From contig JAFTRN010000058.1 in NCBI GenBank assembly GCA_017462265.1, positions 1 through 44,987 on the forward strand: a stretch of 44,987 bases of DNA, read 5' to 3'. Below the pieces are notes generated by a model that did no database searches, had not been told where the DNA came from, and saw only the letters and a list, made by a program, of their open reading frames with translations. Shown here one piece after another: positions 19,901 through 28,131 of the stretch. Source of the stretch: Coprobacter sp. (GTDB lineage: Bacteria; Bacteroidota; Bacteroidia; Bacteroidales; UBA11471). The number at the start of each line of letters is the position of its first letter. Positions within the stretch are counted from its first letter, which is position 1. The position numbers and the translations under genes are program-made.

Positions 19901-20210
19901 CTTCCGACAGAGAGATATTGATTACTTTTTGGCCCGTATATTTCACGATTTCGGTTTTGCAACCGATGAACGAGAAATTAATCACGAGATTCTGTTCATT
20001 GGGTACTTTGATACGATACTCACCGTTGGCATCGACAAGTACACTCGCCAAAGTACGGTCGTCTTTGTTCTGCACAAAAACGCTGGCACCGGCGAGCGGT
20101 TCGCCGGAAGCTTTTTCCAATACCTTACCGGTCAGTACCGACTGAGCCGCCATTGCCTGGGAGACAACAAACGCGACCAGTAGCAGGTATATTTTCCGTG
20201 TTATTTTCAT
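16926..20210 (-). CDS. SusC/RagA-family TonB-dependent outer-membrane transporter (pair 2)
   Basis: 1094 residues with a signal peptide (AMAAQS), then a carboxypeptidase-regulatory-like domain (about 24-100), then a plug domain carrying IESIEVLKDAQATIMWGSKGANGV near 230-255 and TIRIRGTQSLN. The barrel includes YEDINGDGVINVNDVVYLG, an acidic loop typical of the family, and ends in KFGINLRF with a terminal Phe. There is no STN domain. It lies 24 bases after a FAS1 gene and 11 bases before its SusD. It imports oligosaccharides using TonB energy; substrate specificity is inferred from context. Confidence 0.97.
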   Translation of the reverse strand: MKITRKIYLLLVAFVVSQAMAAQSVLTGKVLEKASGEPLAGASVFVQNKDDRTLASVLVDANGEYRIKVPNEQNLVINFSFIGCKTEIVKYTGQKVINISLSEDSHELEAVEVSAKRVEKNAMGLTPREELGAVQRMSMEGLETAPVTSVAEALQGALSNVDIVTGADPGSNSTIRIRGTQSLNASADPLIVVDGVPFPVSTDDFDFASASTDDYSQLLDISPADIESIEVLKDAQATIMWGSKGANGVLEIKTKKGAKGKISFTFSTNAEVKKESSTYPLLNASQYVSLLQDALWNSTNDLGVNDGKVIGSNGYMGLLESDEINFNPGSLLFNEYNVDTDWLDEVSRTGYVIDNNFSMSGGGDKATYRLSLGYLNEKGTTIGTDIQRFSTRFNMKYNFSKKLDITTDFSFTYNIRNLNWSGNKISTPRGMAMSKMPQESPYVMTADGSARTDTYFTPYDDFGMTFTGDKNYNPVALVNEAENRLDSYSTRLTFTLHYQILPSLNYFGTVALTADNKRTATYLPNEVTGVPWVDDSGYTTANSWYNRSTDDASDKLYLYTENRLVYNQTFNEIHRLVAAGQLQIENTTNSSYSTATAGNASYYLSDPSTGGYIVSFGSGESTYREMSANISAQYILMDRYMFNAAFRGEANSNLPVQNRWGKFPTVGFGWLWGDESFMQNQNVVSLGKVRFSWGQTGKAPGNYIGQFKADASGYMDMGSIYPSSIQLDNVKYEVVDKWNLGLDLGVLNDRIMFTVDLYKTVTNDLLMKGMKLPSSTGFSSISYYNSGQMTNRGWEFRMDLNNIVKTKNWSFNFSFNISQNENKVNSLPANLDMENYTFGNGNYAYLVMAGNPLGSFYGYRYKGVYTNVNDTYARDTQGNIIYDIDGEPVITKNGSYTCRPGDAKYEDINGDGVINVNDVVYLGNYSPKLIGGFNFRLAYKTWQLSANFQGRVGQKVYNQARYNSETMRGKNNQSTATLRRWRNEGDVTDIPRALYNEGYNSLGSDRYIEDASFLRMKTLTLKYGLPKNVVKKMHLTAFDLYITAYDLLTFSKYSGQDPEVSDKKMDDTGVIRLAVDGASTPKPIRVKFGINLRF

Positions 20211-20234
20211 AGCGTATATTTTGTTGTATTATTC

Positions 20235-22619
20235 TTATTGAACTTTGTTGAACTCATCACCGAAATCGAGGTAATTGTCGATAACATATATCGCGCAATC
20301 ATTATATATATAGGGGAACGAGTTCACCACTTTAGCCGTGCGACCTTTGCTGTCGGTAAGTTGCAAGTGAGTACCCATATCGTCGAGTTGTATGGTAGAG
20401 CATACACCCTCGGCATTTTGTTTGTAGGTTTGCAATATACGAGTACCGAGACCATCGCCGGGGAAGGGATATTCGTAAAGGCGGCTGCGGTTTACAGAAA
20501 CAAAGAGGTTGGGCATATAACGTTTGAACACGTTGCTACGACCCTGCACATAAATTTTATCGGTATAACCTGCAGTGGTAGCCTCGGCCGTAAGAGCAAA
20601 TACGATGAAACGGGGCAGTTCGCCGGTAGAGGTTGTACCGTCGATGGCTTTTATAGTTTCGAATACATCGAGGTGGCCGGTGGAGTCGTTGAGCGACGCG
20701 CTGATACCTGTTGTGTAGAAGTTACGAGCCGATGAGTTGTCGAGGAATTCCCACGGCAGAAGCGATTGATTCACATCTATCGATTGGAATTGCGAAGTCT
20801 CGGGCAGAAGTGCCGACGCGTTGGTTCCACCCAGAGGTGTCACGTCGCCCTTCAGCTCATATACATGACCGTTGATCGTACCGGGAACGGTAGAGGTTAT
20901 CTCCTCCACGGTGAGCATATCGTAATAGTCGTTGGCACCGCGATGACCAAAGTGTTGGTTGTAGGTAGCGGTGGAGAATATGCTATCTCCTTTCATATAG
21001 AGATAGTTGAACGACTCATAGGTAGTCTTGAATATCTTCTCATCGGTTCCTTGCACGGTGATGACTTTGTCACTCACCTGGCTGCGAACGATGCGAGCGG
21101 CAGCCGAGCGATTGACCGAAACCGTACCTTCACCATCGGAATAGGTCACATCTTCGTATCCATAGGTGTGAGGACGAGGATTTTCATAGATGAGAGGCAT
21201 ACCATCTATCGTGGTATTCTTCATGATAGCGTCGGTGGGATAGAACACGTGAAACTCACGATTTGTAGCGGTATAGAGGTCCTCCAATCCGGCTTTCGTC
21301 ATCAACAACAAGTACATATTGTAAGCCGGATTCATAAAGGCCGGTGCCGTTACATACGAGAAGTATTTGGGCGTAGCCACCAACTCGTTCACACCATACA
21401 ATATACCATTGGAACAGAAATCTTTGGAGAGAATATCGCTCGCCGAGTTAAGTTCTACCACGGTACTGCTTATACCGGTTACGATATTGCCCTTATTGAG
21501 CTCGGTGGGCAGAGAAAGCGAATTTTCGTTATACAGACGATGGAAACCTATCTGCTCGCCCATCAACGCCATAAGCGGTGTGTATTTCACCTCCTCTATA
21601 TCGTTATAATAGGCCGCCCAATAGGTATCGAAGAACTCCTGCATAGCGGCATTAGAGGGTGCAAATACCGTATGCGACAGACGAGAAAGAAAGTCGAGAT
21701 ATGAAGGATCGGTAGCAACCCATTCGCGAGCAATAGAAGGCAACCCTATGTGGTTGTATATAAAGATAGAATCGCTGTTGTTGTAGTTTTGCGAGTATTC
21801 TTCATCGTAAACCAGATTTCTGAATCGGTCGTATGCGCGAGTGAAGAGCGAATAGTTTTCGTTCTCATCCATCACTTGATATATGGTTTTGAGAGGCTCG
21901 GCCACCTCATCGAGAGTATAAATGTAACCATTATCGGTAATGATTCCATACTCTTTCACACCGGCATTTGCCACGCGGAAATAGGGTTCGTTGCCGAGTA
22001 CCCACTCATCGCCCTGCCACAAACCTTCTCCAAAGAAATAATCGTAGTTGGCCTTACCGGTAGAGCCGGTATAAAACAGATGTTGATACAGATTAGGGGT
22101 AAGCACGGGAATGAATTTCTCGTAGCGATAGATTTTACGATCTTTCCCTGCGGCCGGGTCGTAAATCACATCGAAAGCATCGCGACTCTTGGTGCGATAC
22201 TTATGATAGAGACCGATATAGGCATCTTTGGAATCGACACCATCGGGGCTGTAAGCCATGAAGCGATCGGGATTGAACGCATAGTACAACAAGTGATAGG
22301 TAATCACGTTTTTGAGTGTGTCGGCCGGAACGGCATCGATAGAGCCATACCCATGTTTCGAAAGCCATTTGGCAAAAGCCTCGTCGTCGGGTGCAAAAAT
22401 CGTTGCAAGACCGGTTCCGCTTACCAACGATTTGTAGCCGGACTTTTCGACGCCGGCGAGAAAGTTGGTAAAATTGCCTCGTTCTGACAGATAATCCCAA
22501 GCATTTCCTACCGAAACCGACGTAGAATGACGTTCATTCTCATAATATTTGTCCATTTCGTTACAGGAAACGAAGATTAACAGAAATGCGGAGGCTAATA
22601 GATTAGTCCATTTTTTCAT
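20235..22619 (-). CDS. Large fasciclin (FAS1) multi-domain surface lipoprotein
   Basis: 794 residues. The lipoprotein signal ends at Cys19, followed by NEMDKYYENE, an acidic surface-export pattern. At least three FAS1-like units can be picked out by their core motif: LATIFAPDDEAF at about 71-82, TVFAPSNAAM at about 317-326 and HVFYPTDAIM at about 457-466. The C-terminal part (from about 500) has a further FAS1-like or beta-rich region ending in a CAIYVIDNYL motif. It is the first gene of the transport block, 24 bases before SusC. Its leader contains one of the two ~265-bp repeats. A surface binding or adhesion role for pectic glycans is inferred. Confidence 0.85.
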   Translation of the reverse strand: MKKWTNLLASAFLLIFVSCNEMDKYYENERHSTSVSVGNAWDYLSERGNFTNFLAGVEKSGYKSLVSGTGLATIFAPDDEAFAKWLSKHGYGSIDAVPADTLKNVITYHLLYYAFNPDRFMAYSPDGVDSKDAYIGLYHKYRTKSRDAFDVIYDPAAGKDRKIYRYEKFIPVLTPNLYQHLFYTGSTGKANYDYFFGEGLWQGDEWVLGNEPYFRVANAGVKEYGIITDNGYIYTLDEVAEPLKTIYQVMDENENYSLFTRAYDRFRNLVYDEEYSQNYNNSDSIFIYNHIGLPSIAREWVATDPSYLDFLSRLSHTVFAPSNAAMQEFFDTYWAAYYNDIEEVKYTPLMALMGEQIGFHRLYNENSLSLPTELNKGNIVTGISSTVVELNSASDILSKDFCSNGILYGVNELVATPKYFSYVTAPAFMNPAYNMYLLLMTKAGLEDLYTATNREFHVFYPTDAIMKNTTIDGMPLIYENPRPHTYGYEDVTYSDGEGTVSVNRSAAARIVRSQVSDKVITVQGTDEKIFKTTYESFNYLYMKGDSIFSTATYNQHFGHRGANDYYDMLTVEEITSTVPGTINGHVYELKGDVTPLGGTNASALLPETSQFQSIDVNQSLLPWEFLDNSSARNFYTTGISASLNDSTGHLDVFETIKAIDGTTSTGELPRFIVFALTAEATTAGYTDKIYVQGRSNVFKRYMPNLFVSVNRSRLYEYPFPGDGLGTRILQTYKQNAEGVCSTIQLDDMGTHLQLTDSKGRTAKVVNSFPYIYNDCAIYVIDNYLDFGDEFNKVQ

Positions 22620-22677
22620 AATACTTCGCGGTTTTTATTTTATTTGTTTCTATTTTCTATGAAAGTCAATCACTTAA

Positions 22678-22939
22678 ACGCTGTCTGAATTTTATTTGCA
22701 GAAGATAGACCGCACTCGCTGTGAATTTGTAAATAAGTTTACATCACACTCGTTTGACACCATCTTTCGAGATTTTTCAAGAGCTATTTGAAGTATTTTT
22801 GTCAAAACTCGAAGGTAATAGCGGGCTATATCCAAGCGGTTCGACGAAAAAGGCGACCAAAAGAGCCTTAAAAAAAGTCCGAAACTTTGTTTTTTGAAGC
22901 CGTAATAAATCTTTCAAGAAAATTCAAAACGGCTTCTTT
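22678..22939 (-). repeat. Diverged copy of a ~265-bp MITE-like intergenic repeat (copy 1)
   Basis: This stretch aligns along its full length with 37419-37683 in the same orientation, with scattered substitutions and small gaps. Shared blocks include gcagaagatag, gtttacat, tagcgggcta, ccaaaagagcctta and ccgaaactttgttttttgaa. Its right edge lies 6 bases beyond a stop codon, as in the other copy. It has an internal hairpin (22721-22747) and a terminal hairpin: gaagccgt (about 22892-22899) pairs with acggcttc (22929-22936). It fills most of the 326-base gap before the large FAS1 gene. It could be a miniature transposable element or a conserved leader RNA. Confidence 0.8.
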
Positions 22940-22945
22940 GTCAGA

Positions 22946-25090
22946 TTATGGCATCGGTTGCAAACCTTCCCAGCGCACGTCCCAATTACCATCTTTGGGG
23001 AACCCGGGATTCTCGCCCTCGCTACCATCCCAGCCGGCACACATCATGGCCACGGTGGTGAGCAAGCCTCCATTACCGGGCAGATACACGCGCAAACGTT
23101 TGTCTTGGTAATTATGACCATTGGGCAAGTAGGTATTGGTGCGTTTTTCCATCAGCAAAGCGCCGACAGCCTTCTCGGTATCGCCGAGGCGGGCTGCGTC
23201 CATGGCAGTCATGGCAAAGTCCCAACCCCAGGTCTTACCCCAGTTCCAATTGTCCCATACCCAGTCGAGGGTATTCTGCATAATATCTTCGCGCACGAGC
23301 GGACACTTGGGCAATATACCGTAAGCTCCGAGCACCGCCATGTGATCCGATGTGTATCGTATATCTTTATAGGTATCGGTCGCCGTCTCGGCTGCGAGAT
23401 AGAGACCATCTTGATGAGCGAGCGGAGAGAGCTTGTCGAGCATCTCGTCCCATTCGAGGTTGCGGCGCAAGCCTTGACGTTCGCGCCACTTCTGAGCCAC
23501 GCTTATGGCATAGTGCCAATACGAAAGTTCGAACGGAGGATTTACCGTCTCGGCGGCACGCAAGGTCTCTTGTGCGGGAATTGCGCCTTTGAGCACATAG
23601 CGACCTTCGAGTTCCTCATAGTCGGCAAACGAGAACATGAAATCGGCTGTTGCCGCTACGAGTTCTTTGTATTTATTGAGTGTTTCTTCGGTAGGATTGG
23701 CCCGATAAGCCAACTCGGCCATATAAATGAAGTGAGGCTGTTGCCAAATGAGGAATGAGCCCACTTTCGAGGGTGCCTCCGTAGATGAGGGGTCGGTCAT
23801 TTTCATCCAACGCACTCCATCAAATCCTTGACGCTGAGCTATACTGCGAGCATTTTCATACGCCGAGTTTTTGTACCAATCGAGGCTCTTCTCCATCAGC
23901 TCGGGACGACCCCACAAGGCGAAATGTACGGCATGCCACCAGTGCATTTCGAGATGGAATTTTCCGAACCAGCTATTGTAGGTAAGGCCGGTTTCTTGAG
24001 GAGGAACAGAGCCGGCACATTGTATGGCCATGAGGTATTGCGACAAAACAACGCGACGCTCCAATTCCTTGGCGCGCGGGTCTTTACAATGCGAGAAATC
24101 TACGATACCGCCATTATTCCAATAGGCATTCCAACGAGCTGTGGCACAATCGAAAACCTGAGCAAAATTCATCACCTCTTGTACCGGTTTCTCGGGAACA
24201 AATTCACAAGTTATCGACAAGCTGTCGCCCGAGGCAGGTGTCAGCACATAGTAATGAGCCTCTTTCTTAGCCAGTCGGGCATCGCCCGTCCAAGAGAGAC
24301 GCACGTAATAGGTCGTCGCATCTAACTTGCGGCAAAAAAGTGCCGACTGAGCATCTTGTTCTACAATCGTTGTGGTATGTTTTCGGGGAGAGTTCCAATC
24401 GCAAGCGTCATCGGAATGTTTTCCGGTGGGATAAGGAAAACGCACATTCACCCCTACCCGCCCCGAGGCTAAGAGCGATGATGAAATATTCGCGCCTACC
24501 ACATCGCGATTGCCGGCACAAGCCGTGGTCACAGACACCTGTTCGCCATCGAGAGCGAAAGAGCTGCGTATATTTCCATTCCACATATCAAGCGTCTGAT
24601 TTACTGCGGTCAGTTCATCGGCCTTAGCCAATGTACCATCGGCGTGCGATAACTCGAGACCGACAACGCCCAAATGGAGACGATGCGGATTGACGCGATA
24701 CCAATTGGCAGCCTCTTTGTTACGACCATCCTCGTTGAATTGCACCGAATACAACTCTTCTTTTCCTCTGAAATCATAGGGTTTCAAGGTCTCCTCAAAG
24801 CGATATTTCTCGGGATTGGAAAACGAATGCCAGCCCCATTGCGACTGCGTACCAAGAGGTATCCCGGCGCTGTATAACTCGGGATAGGTCTGCAATCCGG
24901 TAGCATCGACCGTAAATGCGAACTCTCCATTGCCCACCGACAACGACGCAAGAGTGTCAAACGATGTATTTACAGGATGATTTCTCGAAACCACTTGCTC
25001 TCGGTCTATCGGCTCAATCGTCTGCGATTGACAAGCAAAAAACATCATCGCCGAGACTACTGACAAGCAATAAAGAAACGTTTTTTTCAT
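22946..25090 (-). CDS. Six-hairpin glycosidase-like lipoprotein of unknown specificity
   Basis: 714 residues from the ATG at 25090, chosen because it directly starts a lipoprotein signal (MKKTFLY to Cys20); an upstream in-frame start adds 20 residues before it and would place the start within the promoter's leader. The Cys is followed by QSQTIE, not a strongly acidic run, so a periplasmic location is more likely. The N-terminal ~300 residues look like a beta-sandwich. The rest looks like an (alpha/alpha)6 barrel with FGKFHLEMHWWHAVHF at about 375-390, where Glu381 is a candidate catalytic residue, and LPGNGGLLTT near the end. This is the layout of GH65/GH95-type enzymes, but I cannot assign a family. 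It has its own -7 box and precedes the transport block. Confidence 0.8.
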   Translation of the reverse strand: MKKTFLYCLSVVSAMMFFACQSQTIEPIDREQVVSRNHPVNTSFDTLASLSVGNGEFAFTVDATGLQTYPELYSAGIPLGTQSQWGWHSFSNPEKYRFEETLKPYDFRGKEELYSVQFNEDGRNKEAANWYRVNPHRLHLGVVGLELSHADGTLAKADELTAVNQTLDMWNGNIRSSFALDGEQVSVTTACAGNRDVVGANISSSLLASGRVGVNVRFPYPTGKHSDDACDWNSPRKHTTTIVEQDAQSALFCRKLDATTYYVRLSWTGDARLAKKEAHYYVLTPASGDSLSITCEFVPEKPVQEVMNFAQVFDCATARWNAYWNNGGIVDFSHCKDPRAKELERRVVLSQYLMAIQCAGSVPPQETGLTYNSWFGKFHLEMHWWHAVHFALWGRPELMEKSLDWYKNSAYENARSIAQRQGFDGVRWMKMTDPSSTEAPSKVGSFLIWQQPHFIYMAELAYRANPTEETLNKYKELVAATADFMFSFADYEELEGRYVLKGAIPAQETLRAAETVNPPFELSYWHYAISVAQKWRERQGLRRNLEWDEMLDKLSPLAHQDGLYLAAETATDTYKDIRYTSDHMAVLGAYGILPKCPLVREDIMQNTLDWVWDNWNWGKTWGWDFAMTAMDAARLGDTEKAVGALLMEKRTNTYLPNGHNYQDKRLRVYLPGNGGLLTTVAMMCAGWDGSEGENPGFPKDGNWDVRWEGLQPMP

Positions 25091-25131
25091 GGTATTTTTA
25101 CTCGATAATATTTCGATACATTTTATCTTTA

Positions 25132-25139
25132 CAAAGATA
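25132..25139 (-). promoter_or_regulatory. Bacteroidota -7 box for the six-hairpin glycosidase gene
   Basis: The minus strand reads TATCTTTG, an exact TAnnTTTG match, 42 bases upstream of the ATG at 25090. A convincing -33 box is not evident. Together with the hairpin at 25241-25278, it suggests a new transcript starts here. Confidence 0.6.
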
Positions 25140-25240
25140 GAGCTTGACAACCACGCATATCGTGTGCAAATTGATACTTATACTACACTTTTTGACGCTT
25201 AACCATTTTATTTAACACAACAAAAGCAATTAAGCAACAA

Positions 25241-25278
25241 ATACGCCCCACAACCCGTCAGCGGGCTATGGGACGTAT
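25241..25278 (-). terminator. Hairpin ending the rha-GH105-GH28 transcript
   Basis: On the minus strand atacgtccc pairs with ggggcgtat (with a G-U pair), and an inner cccg/cggg stem with a ctga loop continues it. A T-rich stretch (ttgttgctt) follows. It starts 14 bases beyond the GH28 stop codon and before the next -7 box. Confidence 0.6.
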
Positions 25279-25291
25279 AGTAAGGATTTTT

Positions 25292-26713
25292 TTATTTCAC
25301 AGGAGAAGCAACTGTTTCTCCGTTAATTTTCAGATTATTGAAACGTACATCTTTTATACCTCCTTTGATGTGAAGTCCATCTTTCGGACCTTTTTGTACG
25401 TTATTGAATTCGCAGTTATCGACCTGTATGTTGTAGATATTGTCGCTACCCTCGAGGCCTACGAAATAGACACCGAGTTTACTACCATTACAAGTGATAT
25501 TCTCGCAGAGTACGTTACGCACCGTCGGGGGGAAACTGCGATCGCAAATCTCTTTGTTCTCATACTGCAAATTGATGCGGAGCACAGCCTCACGACATAC
25601 ACCCACCTTCACATTGCGCACGAAAATATTCTCGACGATACCACCACGACAATTGCTTGTCTTGATGCGAATTACACGATCGAGATTGGGACTGTCCATT
25701 TCACAGTTTTCCACAAACAGATTTTTATATCCGCCAGAGATTTCGCTACCTACTACCACGCCGCCGTGACCATCGTACATTTTGCAGTTGCGCACGATGA
25801 TGTTCTGGCTGGGAACGTTCCAAGTACGACCATCGCGATTGCGACCGCTCTTGATGGCTATACAGTCATCGCCGGTATCGAAAATACAATCTTCGATAAT
25901 CACGCCATCGCACGACTCGGGATCACAACCATCACCATTAGGACCTTGATTTACAAAGTGTACCCCACGAACGATAAGGTTGTTGCAGAACAGCGGGTGC
26001 AGAGTCCAGAAGGGTGAATTTTGCATCGTCACACCCTCTACAAGTACACGGTCGCAACGATAGAGGTTTACAAGCTGGGGACGCATACCGTCCTCGGCAG
26101 TAAGCACACGTTTGTAAATAGGCTCGCCGGACTCACCCCATGCCAACAAGCGGGCACGACCGCCGTTGCGCTGGCTCACCATACCCTCTTTCCAGCCATA
26201 TCGCGGAGCGCCACACATCGACCACCAGGTATCGTTAGAGCCTTGTCCGTCGATGACACCCTTACCGGTAATGGCTATATTCGTTTCCCCGAAGGCATAA
26301 ATCAGCGGGTGCAGATTGTAGCAGTCGAGCCCCTCCCAGCGGGTAAGCACGGCCGGTTCATATAGTTTGGGATTGGTATCGAATTTCAGTACAGCCCCCT
26401 CTTCGAGGTGGAAATTCACATTACTTTTCAAAGTAATAGGCCCGGTATAGAAGGTTCCTTTGGGCACAATCACCATTCCACCTCCGGCTTGATTACAAGT
26501 CACAATAGCCAGATTGATGGCATCGTGACAAGGAGCCTCGGGGGTATCGGGTTTGGCGCCGAAATCTGTAATATAGAATTTAGCTTTTGGGAAAGAGGTC
26601 TTTTTGATATTCTTTTCAACCTTGGCGGCCTGTTTCCAAGCCTCTTTTGACGAGATTTGCGCCGATAGCAATGCCGGAGCAAGGAGCGCACACAATAAAA
26701 GAATTTTTCGCAT
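25292..26713 (-). CDS. GH28 polygalacturonase-family enzyme, secreted
   Basis: 473 residues with a signal peptide (LLSAQ, about 1-19) and no lipid Cys. The right-handed beta-helix carries all GH28 catalytic motifs: NGDGCD (about 259-264), GDD (281-283), GHG (315-317) and RIK (349-351). These supply the catalytic Asp residues and substrate-binding His, Arg and Lys of the family. GH28 enzymes hydrolyse alpha-galacturonic acid linkages by inversion; homogalacturonan, rhamnogalacturonan and xylogalacturonan are all possible substrates. Beside GH105 and the rhamnose genes, galacturonosyl-rhamnose cleavage in the periplasm is the likeliest role. It is probably the last gene of the rha operon, 66 bases after GH105. 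Confidence 0.95.
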   Translation of the reverse strand: MRKILLLCALLAPALLSAQISSKEAWKQAAKVEKNIKKTSFPKAKFYITDFGAKPDTPEAPCHDAINLAIVTCNQAGGGMVIVPKGTFYTGPITLKSNVNFHLEEGAVLKFDTNPKLYEPAVLTRWEGLDCYNLHPLIYAFGETNIAITGKGVIDGQGSNDTWWSMCGAPRYGWKEGMVSQRNGGRARLLAWGESGEPIYKRVLTAEDGMRPQLVNLYRCDRVLVEGVTMQNSPFWTLHPLFCNNLIVRGVHFVNQGPNGDGCDPESCDGVIIEDCIFDTGDDCIAIKSGRNRDGRTWNVPSQNIIVRNCKMYDGHGGVVVGSEISGGYKNLFVENCEMDSPNLDRVIRIKTSNCRGGIVENIFVRNVKVGVCREAVLRINLQYENKEICDRSFPPTVRNVLCENITCNGSKLGVYFVGLEGSDNIYNIQVDNCEFNNVQKGPKDGLHIKGGIKDVRFNNLKINGETVASPVK

Positions 26714-26733
26714 GATAAGATGTTTTTATAGAA

Positions 26734-26770
26734 GAGGTCGCTCTACCCCCTATACGGTGTAGGCGACCTC
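26734..26770 (-). terminator. Intercistronic hairpin between GH105 and GH28
   Basis: gaggtcgc (26734-26741) pairs perfectly with gcgacctc (26763-26770), and ctac/gtag can extend the stem. No T-tract follows on the minus strand. It lies about 10 bases after the GH105 stop, so it more likely tunes message stability than ends transcription. Confidence 0.5.
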
Positions 26771-26779
26771 CTTGTTTGA

Positions 26780-28093
26780 CTATTTTTTTACAACGATACG
26801 ATCGTATTGTTCTTCGGCTTTTATTTCGGTATATTTCTTGGCGTCCATCATCTCCACCAAGGCTCTCAATACCGGGCCTTCACCCATGGGATCGTTTTTC
26901 TGGGTGGGACGATTGTAGTAGTACGACAACGACGGCATGATACCCGTACCCACGCAAATGGCTTCGAGGTCGCCGTTCTCGGTCATTTTGCTGAAAATAC
27001 CCTTCAAGCCCTGCTCGGCAACATAGATGAAATCCTTATGTATCCAACCATTTTTCACACCACGAGCTATGGCAAAAGTAAACATGGCCGTACCCGTAAC
27101 CTCATCGTAAGAATCGGTTTTGTCGAGCAGTTGGTGCCACAATCCGTTTTTACCCTGATAGCGACACACTCCGCTCACCTGTTGTTGGAAATTACGAAGT
27201 AATGCCTCACGTTGCGGGTGATTCTCGGGCAGGCGCGTCAGCAAATCGGCTTGAGCCATCAACATCCAACCGTTAGCGCGCGACCAATGGGCCACTCCGT
27301 GCTCATCGGTATCGGTATGGTAGCAGTGGTAATAAATCTGCTTCTCGGGACACCACAAATAGCGATTGTATTGCAGCACCTGATTGGCGGCATCGTCGAA
27401 ATATTTCATATCACCGGTCATCTCGCCCATACGACAGAGGAACGAAACGGCCATAAACAGGTCATCGGCCCACACGGTATTTTCGTGCGGCCACAGACGG
27501 GCAATAGTGCCGTCGATGAGGCGAGGCTCGGCATAGTTGAGGTGGTCGGCAGTTTCATTGATATAACCTTGGAAGGCTTTATCGGGCTTGGGCAGACGCA
27601 TCTGTAAGTCGATAAGCGAGGCACCCATCGGGCCGTTATCGTCAAGACGTTTACCTCGGAATATCATGTGCCAACTTATTTTGCGCACAGCCATCCAACC
27701 ACCCTCAGCAAGAGCTTTGTCGAATTTTTTCTTAAAAAAGTCGAGATTGCCCTCGTTGAATACGAAGTTCATGTTTTTCAATACATAATCTTCGTATTTT
27801 TTGTCACCGAGTTTCTCGGCCAATTCGAGCATGGCGATGTGCAACACGCCGTTGGTATAGTGCCAATCGTTGTACTTGCAATCGACTTTTATTGGCGCGT
27901 CGATTTTTTGCTTTTTCACCGAAGGGAATGTCTCGCCTGTCTCCGTATTTTTGAATCGATAAGTGGTACTCTCCACAATACGATCAGCCATGGCGACAGC
28001 GGCATCTTTGGCGGTACGCTTCTTAGCCGGCGTAGCGGCAAAAGCGGCAACGCCGACCAAGAATGCGAGAACCAATAATGACAGTTTTTTCAT
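26780..28093 (-). CDS. GH105 unsaturated (rhamno)galacturonyl hydrolase
   Basis: 437 residues with a signal peptide (about 1-20, AFAA). The (alpha/alpha)6 barrel motifs of the YteR/YesR type are present: YNDWHYTNGVLHIAM at about 74-88, WADDLFMA at 208-215 containing the catalytic Asp near 210, and HWSRANGWM. GH105 enzymes hydrate and remove the 4,5-unsaturated galacturonic acid that pectin lyases leave at the non-reducing end. A slightly longer N-terminal part than the Bacillus enzymes and an export signal place it in the periplasm. It starts 38 bases after rhaD, so it is probably co-transcribed with rhamnose catabolism. Confidence 0.94.
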   Translation of the reverse strand: MKKLSLLVLAFLVGVAAFAATPAKKRTAKDAAVAMADRIVESTTYRFKNTETGETFPSVKKQKIDAPIKVDCKYNDWHYTNGVLHIAMLELAEKLGDKKYEDYVLKNMNFVFNEGNLDFFKKKFDKALAEGGWMAVRKISWHMIFRGKRLDDNGPMGASLIDLQMRLPKPDKAFQGYINETADHLNYAEPRLIDGTIARLWPHENTVWADDLFMAVSFLCRMGEMTGDMKYFDDAANQVLQYNRYLWCPEKQIYYHCYHTDTDEHGVAHWSRANGWMLMAQADLLTRLPENHPQREALLRNFQQQVSGVCRYQGKNGLWHQLLDKTDSYDEVTGTAMFTFAIARGVKNGWIHKDFIYVAEQGLKGIFSKMTENGDLEAICVGTGIMPSLSYYYNRPTQKNDPMGEGPVLRALVEMMDAKKYTEIKAEEQYDRIVVKK

Positions 28094-28131
28094 GGATATT
28101 TTTTTGAATGTTTAGAAGCTAATTCGGTCGC

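Noticed and set aside
22700..22712. TATCTTCTG (minus strand) in both 265-bp repeats as a promoter
   Set aside because: It resembles TATCTTTG but has an extra base; without transcript data it is too weak to call, though it is present in both copies.
25268..26017. Long plus-strand open frames opposite most genes, for example opposite GH28 and opposite SusD (7031-8743)
   Set aside because: They lie antisense to genes with clear family motifs and export signals, have no recognisable features of their own, and arise from the codon use of the real genes.
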